Of a stretch of DNA of 14,403 nt, positions 1 through 5,801 are shown in pieces. Every line of letters starts with the position of its first letter. The stretch's first letter is position 1. The notes beneath the pieces were generated by a model. It worked only from the letters and a program-made list of their open reading frames with translations, was not told the origin of the DNA and did no database searches. The position numbers and the translations under genes were made by a program. This stretch comes from JAFNAG01 sp964353465 (lineage in GTDB: Bacteria > Acidobacteriota > UBA6911): NCBI GenBank assembly GCA_964353465.1, contig CAYGWQ010000118.1, positions 1-14,403 on the forward strand. Reading direction: 5' to 3'.

Positions 1-751
1 CGGTTGCGCGCTTGATCCCGTCACTCAGCGATTCGCGGCAGCCGTAGAGGTTGTCGAACTTCGACTTGGTCACGGAGTCATTCACATTGATGGCCGGAAC
101 CAACAGGGCGCCCTGCTGGTGCATCTTGTACAAGCGGTGCACACCCGTTGTCGTTTCCTCGGAGACGCCGCGCCATTCCTTGGCAATGTCATGCCAGCGG
201 CGCGGATTTTCGGCATGAATCCGTTTCAGGAGATCCTTGATGACGCTTTCCTCATGGTTGGCGGAAGGCGTATTCACCCAATCGGAACCCTCTTCCAGTT
301 CGTAGCCCTTGTGGATCAGCAAGGTGGCGTCCCCACCGTCGTCCACAACGAGCTGCGGGCCCTTGCCGCCGGGATGGCTGATAGCCTGGTAGGTGCACCA
401 CCAGTAATCCTCGAGCGATTCCCCCTTCCAGGCGAAGACGGAAACGCCCGCAACGGCGACGGCTGCCGCGGCATGGTCCTGCGTCGAGAAAATGTTGCAG
501 CTCGCCCAGCGCACGCTGGCGCCGAGATCCGCCAGGGTTTCAATCAGCACCGCGGTTTGAATCGTCATGTGCAGGCTGCCGGTGATCCGCACCCCTGCCA
601 GAGGCTTCTCTACAGAGTACTTCTTCCGGATGGCCATCAATCCCGGCATCTCGTGCTCGGCGATCGTGATTTCCTTGCGGCCCCATTCGGCCAGGGACAG
701 GTCGGCGACCCGGTGATCCACTGCGCTGCCATTCAAGACTGAGCTTTTCAT
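1..751 (-). CDS. ahcY: S-adenosylhomocysteinase, N-terminal 250 residues (3' end beyond window)
   Basis: Hydrolyses S-adenosylhomocysteine to adenosine and homocysteine in the cytoplasm, relieving product inhibition of methyltransferases and feeding methionine regeneration. I translated the reverse strand from the ATG at 751; an AAAGGGA Shine-Dalgarno lies just upstream. An overlapping ATG at 758 is in the wrong frame. Family landmarks are in order: GSLHMTIQTAVLIETL (residues 58-73, H61), STQDHAAAA (89-97, D92), EETTTGVHRL (198-207, E199), and NVNDSVTKSKFDNLYGC (222-238), carrying the active-site K229, D233, N234 and C238. Residues around 165-197 form the extra segment typical of the longer bacterial form. 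The NAD-binding domain and C-terminus lie off the left edge. The gene diverges from an ArsR/methyltransferase-fold regulator, which suggests regulation by SAH level. Confidence 0.97.
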   Translation of the reverse strand, partial: MKSSVLNGSAVDHRVADLSLAEWGRKEITIAEHEMPGLMAIRKKYSVEKPLAGVRITGSLHMTIQTAVLIETLADLGASVRWASCNIFSTQDHAAAAVAVAGVSVFAWKGESLEDYWWCTYQAISHPGGKGPQLVVDDGGDATLLIHKGYELEEGSDWVNTPSANHEESVIKDLLKRIHAENPRRWHDIAKEWRGVSEETTTGVHRLYKMHQQGALLVPAINVNDSVTKSKFDNLYGCRESLSDGIKRAT

Positions 752-768
752 GTTGCATCCCTTTCTTA

Positions 769-798
769 CATATCGTAAAATCCTGATGTGATGATATG
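769..798. promoter_or_regulatory. Candidate operator in the divergent ahcY-regulator intergenic region
   Basis: CATATC (769-774) and GATATG (793-798) form an inverted repeat with an 18-bp spacer. The arms extend to 8 bp with one mismatch, CATATCGT against ATGATATG. The site lies in the only 64 bp between two divergent start codons, and several TGAT units overlap its right half. The position fits an ArsR-type repressor controlling both genes. I cannot match it to a published consensus from memory, so operator function is inferred. Confidence 0.45.
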
Positions 799-815
799 AT
801 ACTGGAAAGTGGGCG

Positions 816-1754
816 ATGACGTCAATCCTAAAATCGCTGCGGACGGTTGCCGATCCGAGCCGCACGCGCATCGTGCTGCTGCTCGAGCAGGAGGAGCTCT
901 CTGTGGCCGAGCTGCAGGAGATTCTCGGCATGGGACAGAGCACGCTCTCGACCCATCTGGCGCAGCTCAAGCAGGCGGGCATCGTCGAGGACCGCCGCAC
1001 GGGCAAAAACATCTTCTACCGGCTCAAGGCGGACGGCAGCGGTGAGTCGCCGTTTTTTACGCAGTTGATGTCGGTGCTCCGGCACGCGGCGGAGCAGCTG
1101 CCCGGGGCGGATGAGGACCTGGATGCGCTGCGGCTGATCCGGCGGAAGCGCCGGGACAAGGTGCGCGCCTATTTCGACGAGCTGGCGGGGAGATTTGGGA
1201 AGCAGTATGTGCCGGGCCGTTCCTGGAAGGGGCTTGCGGAGGCACTGTTGCTGCTGCTGCCGCCGCTGGTGATTGCGGACCTGGGTGCGGGAGAAGGGGC
1301 GCTATCCCAGTTGCTGGCGCGGCGCGCGAAAGAAGTAATCGCCGTGGACGATTCGGAAAAGATGGTGGAGTTCGGAGCGGAACTGGCGCGCAAACATGGC
1401 GTCTGCAACATCCAGTACCGAAAGGGGGATCTGGAGGCGCTGCCGATCGAGGACCGTGCGGTGGATGTCGCCCTTTTCAGCCAATCGCTCCATCACGCGC
1501 AGCACCCGGACCGTGCCTTGGCGGAAGCATTCCGGATTCTGAAACCCGACGGGCGGATCCTGGTACTCGACCTGGTGAAACACCACTGCGAGGAGGCCCG
1601 GGAACTGTACGCCGATCTATGGTTGGGCTTCACGGAGGTCGAAATTCAGCGCCTGCTGCGCAAGGCAGGCTTCAAGAATGTGAGCTCGTCCGTGGTACAC
1701 CGGGAATCGAAAGCCCCGCACTTCGAGACCGTGCTGGCGGTCGGCGACAGGTGA
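816..1754 (+). CDS. sahR: ArsR-family HTH regulator fused to a SAM-methyltransferase-fold domain, SahR-like
   Basis: A 312-residue two-domain protein. Residues 1-75 are an ArsR-type winged helix: ADPSRTRIVLLL at 12-23, a recognition region near GQSTLSTHLAQLKQAG (40-55), and a wing at RRTGKNIFYRL. Residues about 110-310 are a class I methyltransferase fold with motif I DLGAGEG (155-161), the acidic ribose-binding strand VIAVDDSEKM (174-183), GDLEALPI (204-211) and ILKPDGRILVLDLV (241-254). The ATG at 816 has a GGAAAG Shine-Dalgarno six bases upstream. In Proteobacteria, SahR is an ArsR-family repressor whose methylase-related domain binds S-adenosylhomocysteine and which controls ahcY, metH/metE, metF and metK. 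The fused architecture and divergent pairing with ahcY support the same role here. A real methyltransferase activity is an alternative. Confidence 0.85.
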   Translation: MTSILKSLRTVADPSRTRIVLLLEQEELSVAELQEILGMGQSTLSTHLAQLKQAGIVEDRRTGKNIFYRLKADGSGESPFFTQLMSVLRHAAEQLPGADEDLDALRLIRRKRRDKVRAYFDELAGRFGKQYVPGRSWKGLAEALLLLLPPLVIADLGAGEGALSQLLARRAKEVIAVDDSEKMVEFGAELARKHGVCNIQYRKGDLEALPIEDRAVDVALFSQSLHHAQHPDRALAEAFRILKPDGRILVLDLVKHHCEEARELYADLWLGFTEVEIQRLLRKAGFKNVSSSVVHRESKAPHFETVLAVGDR

Positions 1755-1946
1755 AATGGGCGTCGGCTGCCAGACGGCGCTCGCTTTGACGCGACACTGC
1801 AAGCCCCGTCCGGCGGCCGGGGCCTGCTTGCCGCAGCGCACCTTTCGCCGGATGAAAATGTCCTCACAGTCCAATCCTCCCAAGGGCCTTTTGTCTGAGG
1901 TCGGATGTCGGAGGTCTGATGTCGGTATTTTCGGAGCAGCAACTAC
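1755..1946. other. Convergent intergenic region with weak hairpin and 14-bp tandem repeat
   Basis: This lies between the convergent regulator gene and the CYTH gene. A GCCCCG/CGGGGC hairpin (1803-1823, 9-base loop) could end transcription but lacks a T-run. Two copies of a 14-bp unit, AGGTCGGATGTCGG and AGGTCTGATGTCGG, sit in tandem at 1898-1925 with one mismatch. No credible coding sequence was seen. Confidence 0.5.
1898..1925. repeat. Tandem repeat, two 14-bp units
   Basis: The units AGGTCGGATGTCGG (1898-1911) and AGGTCTGATGTCGG (1912-1925) differ at one base. Each unit is itself built from smaller GGTCNGATGTCGG-like words. The repeat is intergenic and its function is unknown. Confidence 0.8.
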
Positions 1947-2489
1947 TTACACGCAGCCACCTGGATGCGCGGATGCACCGGTGTCGCGCAGAAGATCCAG
2001 ATAGGCTCCGGCAACGAGGTCGCCTGGGTCGATGCCCAGCTGCCGCATGAGGTCCGCGGCAATGGCCCGACCCTCCTCGGCGCTCTGACCGGGCTGCAGC
2101 ACAACCTCGAGCTCCATGAATGCGCCGAGGCCTTCCACATCATCCAGGTGGATGCGCGTATTGCCGACCATGAACAGCCACCGCTGTTTGCGGACAATGC
2201 CGAGGAGGCCCAAAGATGCTTCCAGCACGGCTCGCAGGGCGGCCGGGTCTGAGGTGGGAAAGAGGAGGTAATGCGAAGATTTAGGCCCGGCGAGATCCTC
2301 GCGCTCATAGTAGATAAGCTCGCCTCGAGCGGACCCCAGGACACGCAACTTGAGCCGCCCCTTCGGCACGCAGAAAAAGCTGTCTTCCTGGAGCAGGAGC
2401 TCGGCGTGTGTTTGGCTGAGTCGCTCCGCGCGCTCCCGCAGCAGAGAGAGATTGCCGATTCGTGCCTTGATCTCGATGTTGGTTGCCAT
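1947..2489 (-). CDS. CYTH-domain protein (class IV adenylate cyclase / thiamine triphosphatase-like)
   Basis: A 180-residue protein that spans a single CYTH (triphosphate tunnel metalloenzyme) domain. Members bind triphosphates through charged residues lining a beta-barrel and need divalent metal; activities include adenylate cyclase, thiamine triphosphatase and tripolyphosphatase. Visible landmarks are NIEIKAR at 4-10 (the ExExK motif, with Asn in the first Glu position), GRLKLRV (44-50), LIYYERED (58-65), VRKQRWLF (99-106), TRIHLDDVEGLGAFMELEVV (111-130) with alternating acidic residues, and the terminal GAYLDLL. The ATG at 2489 is 11 bp after the EF-P stop with only a weak GAGAAC upstream, so translational coupling to EF-P is likely. 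The substrate cannot be told from sequence. Confidence 0.85.
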   Translation of the reverse strand: MATNIEIKARIGNLSLLRERAERLSQTHAELLLQEDSFFCVPKGRLKLRVLGSARGELIYYEREDLAGPKSSHYLLFPTSDPAALRAVLEASLGLLGIVRKQRWLFMVGNTRIHLDDVEGLGAFMELEVVLQPGQSAEEGRAIAADLMRQLGIDPGDLVAGAYLDLLRDTGASAHPGGCV

Positions 2490-2500
2490 GGCGCTTGTTC

Positions 2501-3073
2501 TCAGGCTCTGCCGACAAATTCGCCGGTCTGCGTGCTCACGCGGACCATTTCGCCCTCTTTGATGAAGAGCGGAACACGCAGTTGCAGGCCCGTTTCGAGG
2601 GTGGCGGGTTTAGTGGTGCCGCCCGAAGCCGTGTCGCCGCGTGACCCTGGCTCGGTGGATACTACAGCCAGCTCGACGAACGGCGGCAGTTGCATGGCAA
2701 TCGGATCGCCGTTGTACCTGAGTACCTGCAGCGAGATGCCGTCTTTCAAATAGAGCCGCTCATCCCCCAGCTGCTCCTCGGACAGGGCAAATTGCTCGTA
2801 ACTCCCCTCGTCCATAAAATGGTACCCTTCGCCGTCCGAGTACAGAAACGAGGCCGGTGTCAGGATGACATCCGGCTCCACAAACTTTTCCCCCGTTTTG
2901 AAACTTTTCTCGAGTACCGCGTTGGTAATCAGATGCCGCAGCTTCGTCCGTACCATCGTGGATGCTCCGCGCGCACTCGGCGTAGCAAAAAAAACCTCCA
3001 TCACGGTGTACGGCTGACCATCGACGGTGATCAGCATCTTGCGTTTCAGTTCATTAGCCCCGATGAGCGCCAT
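2501..3073 (-). CDS. efp: Elongation factor P family protein, YeiP/EfpL-like subtype
   Basis: EF-P proteins bind the ribosome between the P and E sites and relieve stalling at proline-rich stretches. This 190-residue protein starts at the ATG at 3073, preceded by GAGGTGGGA; an in-frame TTG at 3088 is less likely. It has the three-domain EF-P layout: KOW-like domain 1-65, OB domain about 68-130, and a C-terminal OB domain ending KPATLETGLQLRVP...MVRVSTQTGEFVGRA. The loop that reaches the peptidyl-transferase centre reads TPSARGAS (31-38) instead of the canonical KPGKGQA. It closely resembles SPTARGAA of E. coli YeiP, recently termed EfpL, with Arg35 at the tip. Overall length equals YeiP. The CYTH gene follows in the same operon. 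A second, canonical EF-P elsewhere in the genome is plausible but unseen. Confidence 0.93.
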   Translation of the reverse strand: MALIGANELKRKMLITVDGQPYTVMEVFFATPSARGASTMVRTKLRHLITNAVLEKSFKTGEKFVEPDVILTPASFLYSDGEGYHFMDEGSYEQFALSEEQLGDERLYLKDGISLQVLRYNGDPIAMQLPPFVELAVVSTEPGSRGDTASGGTTKPATLETGLQLRVPLFIKEGEMVRVSTQTGEFVGRA

Positions 3074-3273
3074 CCGTTCCCACCTCAAGGATCGGTTAAA
3101 CGATTCCGGCGACCGGAAAACCTGTTCAAGATATGATATCCTTGCTTCCCGGTAAACGGCAGTCTTTTGCTTGCCGGGATAATCACCGGAAAGTGACTTT
3201 CTCTGCGGTCTCGATCTGCCTTATCTTTGGAGAGATCGGCGGGCATTCAACCCATCATTTCGTGAGGAGTATC

Positions 3274-3771
3274 ATGGCGACTACAGAGAGCAATCTTAAG
3301 GACGCATTTGCGGGTGAGAGTCAAGCGAACCGTAAGTATCTGGCGTTTGCCAGGAAGGCGGAGCAGGAGGGCTTTACGAATGTGGCCCGGCTGTTTCGCA
3401 CCGCGGCCGAAGCGGAGACCATTCATGCACTCGGACACCTCAGCGCGCTGGGCGGCATTGGTGCAACGGCCGACAATTTGCGAGCCGCGATTGAGGGGGA
3501 AACGTACGAATACAGCAACATGTATCCGCCCATGTTGCAGCAGGCGATTGCCGATGAGCACAGGGGCAAGCGGATGTTCGGGTATGCGCTGAAGGCGGAG
3601 GCTGTGCACGCGAAACTCTACCAGATGGCGCTCGATGCCGTGGCTCAGGGCAAGGATCTGGCCGAAACCCGGTTTTATCTCTGTCCCGTCTGCGGCCACA
3701 TCGAATTGGGCGAACCGCCGGCTTCCTGCCCGATATGCGGGGCCAGCAGGGACAAGTTCATGCAGGTATAA
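3274..3771 (+). CDS. rbr: Rubrerythrin (diiron peroxidase with C-terminal rubredoxin-like domain)
   Basis: Reduces hydrogen peroxide in the cytoplasm of anaerobes and microaerophiles, using electrons passed through its rubredoxin-like centre. The 165-residue protein has a four-helix ferritin-like domain (about 5-125) with likely diiron ligands E15, E48 and H51 in EAETIH, E76, E95 in ADEH, and E109 with H112 in KAEAVH. Residues 134-163 form a rubredoxin-type iron site: CPVC (137-140) and CPIC (152-155), eleven residues apart. The ATG at 3274 has a GAGGAG site at good spacing; a longer in-frame start at 3133 lacks family similarity. A remnant of a flavin reductase gene follows 18 bp downstream, so the gene may once have had a redox partner in the same operon. 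Confidence 0.96.
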   Translation: MATTESNLKDAFAGESQANRKYLAFARKAEQEGFTNVARLFRTAAEAETIHALGHLSALGGIGATADNLRAAIEGETYEYSNMYPPMLQQAIADEHRGKRMFGYALKAEAVHAKLYQMALDAVAQGKDLAETRFYLCPVCGHIELGEPPASCPICGASRDKFMQV

Positions 3772-3789
3772 CTCAGTGGAGGCCATTCC

Positions 3790-3958
3790 GTGGGTACCTA
3801 CATCGCAAATCTGACAAAGCGGGAGCAGATTGCCGAAGATACGATGGCCTTTTACTTCGATTGGCCCGCCCGCACTGGCAGCTGCCATGAAGAATATGCT
3901 TGAGCAGGCCGGCGTGGACGAGGAGGAAATCAACAGCGAAGACTTTTCCGGATACTAA
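3790..3958 (+). pseudogene. Remnant of an FAD/NAD(P)-binding oxidoreductase: N- and C-terminal ends joined by a large internal deletion
   Basis: A GGAGG site (3778-3782) precedes the GTG at 3790, which begins VGTYIANLTKREQIAEDTMAFYFD, like the first strand of ferredoxin-NADP reductase-type FAD-binding proteins. After about 3860 that frame runs out at a TGA at 3900-3902. The +1 frame instead reads IGPPALAAAMKNMLEQ, then AGVDEEEINSEDFSGY and a TAA at 3956-3958, which looks like the C-terminal NAD-domain end of the same family (typically GPPAMVAAM...AGV.EDDI..EEF.GY). About 25 residues of one end and 32 of the other survive, so most of a normal gene of about 250 codons or more is missing. The junction near 3858-3868 also shifts frame. 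Family identity rests on memory of motifs. Confidence 0.75.
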
Positions 3959-3980
3959 CGGTCTCAATCCCTGTAACGCA

Positions 3981-4058
3981 AAAAGGGGACGTTCCGCTTT
4001 TCCCGTTCTCTTGCAGATGAAGCAAACGAGTGGCAGGAAAAAGGGAATGTCCCCTTTT
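3981..4058. repeat. REP-like imperfect inverted repeat
   Basis: AAAAGGGGACGTTCC (3981-3995) is matched in reverse complement by GGAATGTCCCCTTTT (4044-4058), 14 of 15 bases. Weaker pairing continues inward through CTTTTCCC and GGAAAAAG. The GGGGACATTCCC-like core resembles palindromes found around REP-associated transposases. No transposase gene is present here. Confidence 0.7.
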
Positions 4059-4060
4059 CC

Positions 4061-4222
4061 CTATTTGTCAGAGCGTGCCAGTGCCGGGCGTTCCTGCATG
4101 CCTCTGAGGATGGAGCACCAGCTTTTGTGCTCACCGACCGGCATGCCGCATTCTGCGCAGATTCTGATTCTTCGAACCGGCGGATTGCGTTTCCACCGCA
4201 ACAGCCTTTGCAAGAAGGTCAT
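4061..4222 (-). CDS. Small hypothetical protein with a possible zinc-binding CxxC...H...C motif
   Basis: A 53-residue protein that I do not recognise as a named family. The ATG at 4222 is preceded by GGGAGGAGG, one of the strongest Shine-Dalgarno matches in the window, which is the main reason to favour this start over an upstream open frame reaching into the palindromic element. The sequence starts with an amphipathic, basic MTFLQRLLRWKRNPP and then has CAECGMPVGEHKSWC (22-36), so C22, C25, H32 and C36 could bind one zinc ion. The last residues run into the REP-like repeat, so the C-terminus may have been altered. A chance open frame remains possible. Confidence 0.45.
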   Translation of the reverse strand: MTFLQRLLRWKRNPPVRRIRICAECGMPVGEHKSWCSILRGMQERPALARSDK

Positions 4223-4503
4223 ATCCTCCTCCCGGACTTGAACCGCCAATCCCGGCAGCATGCGAATGCCGGTATGTTTGGGCCATGACGAACTATCGCT
4301 GCCACGCTTAATGGCCTCTGATGTTTTCAATACGTAACGGGCTGCGAATAAGTTCAGTGCCCCCGGCAATAAGTTGCGGATTTCCGCGCTAGGGCAACAA
4401 AACATCACGCCTGGAATTTTGATACCTTCTGCGGGTGCGCCGTCGGGTTTCGATCCGGGTAAAGTCGATTTCTGGCTGGTTGTTTTGAGAGGGATCCCGT
4501 AGG
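4223..4503. other. Intergenic region, no convincing gene
   Basis: The minus strand is open throughout, but the translation shows no motif or family that I recognise, and its only in-frame start region lies inside the adjacent palindromic element. I see no RNA gene or clear promoter. The stretch could hold decayed coding sequence. Confidence 0.5.
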
Positions 4504-4777
4504 CTAGCTCCTGTCGCGAAACTTGTTCGGCCAGCAGGCAAGCCCTGGAGGGGCGGCAAGATAATAGCCCCGGGCGCAAGCCCGGGGCTAGGCCAGAGAT
4601 TGATGCGGAGCCCTGGAGGGGCGACAGAAAATGGTTGCGGATAAAGATCTTTCGCCCCTGCCGGGGCTCATTAAATGCAACATGCTATCCGGGGGCTTGC
4701 GCCCCCGGCTATTATCTTTCCGCCCCTCCGGGGCTTGGCCGGCAGGTTCTGCAACCGTGTTTCGCGACAGAAGCTAG
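4504..4777. mobile_element. MITE-like nested palindromic element, 274 bp, without a transposase gene
   Basis: The ends are inverted repeats: CTAGCTCCTGTCGCGAAAC (4504-4522) and the complement of CTAGCTTCTGTCGCGAAAC (4759-4777), one mismatch in 19. Similarity continues inward imperfectly along both arms for about 85 bp. Each arm holds an AGCCCNGGAGGGGCG block (4541-4555; complement 4721-4735), a shared AAGATAATAGCC, and a hairpin. The left hairpin (4565-4590) is a perfect 11-bp stem, TAGCCCCGGGC, closed by GCAA; the right one (4689-4708) has an 8-bp stem and TTGC loop. A third, central inverted repeat lies at 4608-4669. No target duplication is obvious and no coding sequence fits inside. It ends 38 bp before the hydrolase start, so it may influence that gene's expression. 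Confidence 0.7.
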
Positions 4778-4815
4778 GTTAGGGGGCGAAGTACTGGATT
4801 CGAAAGGAGATCGAG

Positions 4816-5715
4816 ATGAATCGGGACAGAGCAGCGGCAGTGATCCTTGCAGTCGTGCTTTTTGCGGTGAGTGCTTTTGGCCGTCAAGCGCCGGCGAACC
4901 CGATTGCCGAATGGACCCTGCTCTGGCCGGGCGGGGCCCCGGGTGCCCTGGGCAGCGATGATACTGACCGGCCGGCGGTCGCCGTCTTCCTCGCTCCGAA
5001 GGAAAAGGCCGCGGGGACTGCCGTTATTGTATGTCCCGGCGGAGGATACGGACGTCTTGCGCTGGATCATGAAGGAAAACAGGTTGCCGAGTTTTTGAAC
5101 TCCCTGGGAGTCTCTGCGTTTGTACTCCGCTACCGCGTTGCTCCGAAATACCGGCATCCGGCTCCAATCACCGATGCACAGCGGGCCCTGCGCTATGTCC
5201 GTTCCCGGGCGAAAGAATTCGGCGTTGCCCCGGATCGCATCGGGATCTGGGGATTTTCTGCCGGCGGGCACCTTGCCTCGACAGCGGGAACTCACTTCGA
5301 TGCGGGCAACCCGAACGCTCCCGATCCGATCGATCGTGCAAGCTGCCGGCCGGATTTTATGGTCCTGGCATACCCGGTGATCCAGTTCAACTCGGAATAC
5401 ACTCACAGAGGGTCCCAGGACAATCTGCTCGGGAAAGATTCGGACCAGAATCTGGCGGAGAACCTGTCGAATGAAAAGCAGGTTACGCCGCAGACGCCGC
5501 CGACTTTTCTCTTCCATACTAATGAAGACAAGGGCGTTCCTTCCGAAAACAGCATCTCCTTCTACCTGGCGTTGCGCAAGGCGGGAGTGCCGGCGGAAAT
5601 CCACATCTACGAGCGCGGAAACCATGGGGTGGGGCTGGCGCCCAAGGATCCGATCCTCGCCACGTGGGCCGGGCGCCTGGCCGACTGGCTGAAGACGCGC
5701 GGCCTGCTGAAATAA
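4816..5715 (+). CDS. Exported alpha/beta hydrolase, acetyl-xylan-esterase/lipase-like
   Basis: A 299-residue serine hydrolase of the BD-FAE/acetyl esterase type, probably cleaving ester bonds of small or carbohydrate-linked substrates outside the cytoplasm. The N-terminus MNRDRAAAVILAVVLFAVSAFG is a signal peptide with likely cleavage near residue 22. CPGGGYG (73-79) forms the oxyanion-hole loop, GFSAGG (146-151) carries nucleophile S148, NEDKGVP (236-242) supplies D238 and GNHGVG (268-273) supplies H270, giving a complete triad. The start at 4816 follows AAAGGAGA. The mobile-like palindrome ends 38 bp upstream. An aldo/keto reductase follows after 86 bp and might share the transcript. The natural substrate cannot be assigned. 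Confidence 0.9.
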   Translation: MNRDRAAAVILAVVLFAVSAFGRQAPANPIAEWTLLWPGGAPGALGSDDTDRPAVAVFLAPKEKAAGTAVIVCPGGGYGRLALDHEGKQVAEFLNSLGVSAFVLRYRVAPKYRHPAPITDAQRALRYVRSRAKEFGVAPDRIGIWGFSAGGHLASTAGTHFDAGNPNAPDPIDRASCRPDFMVLAYPVIQFNSEYTHRGSQDNLLGKDSDQNLAENLSNEKQVTPQTPPTFLFHTNEDKGVPSENSISFYLALRKAGVPAEIHIYERGNHGVGLAPKDPILATWAGRLADWLKTRGLLK

Positions 5716-5801
5716 TTGTGTGGATTCGGTCCATGGTAAAAGGCTGCAGCGATTTGTGCTAGATAAACAAGGAGAACAGATCTACCGGACGGAGGATGAC
5801 C

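Noticed and set aside
752..815. SAM or SAH riboswitch before ahcY
   Set aside because: The gap is too short for a leader RNA plus the divergent promoter, and no conserved riboswitch core was seen.
3900..4241. Plus-strand 113-codon frame
   Set aside because: It only reads through the reductase remnant, the REP-like repeat and the antisense of the small gene, with no coherent protein.
4223..4579. Minus-strand upstream extension of the small cysteine-motif ORF to 172 residues
   Set aside because: The extension starts inside the palindromic element, lacks recognisable motifs, and a much better ribosome site exists at 4222.
3981..4777. CRISPR array from the repeated GC-rich blocks
   Set aside because: The repeats are inverted and unevenly spaced, with no regular spacers and no cas genes.
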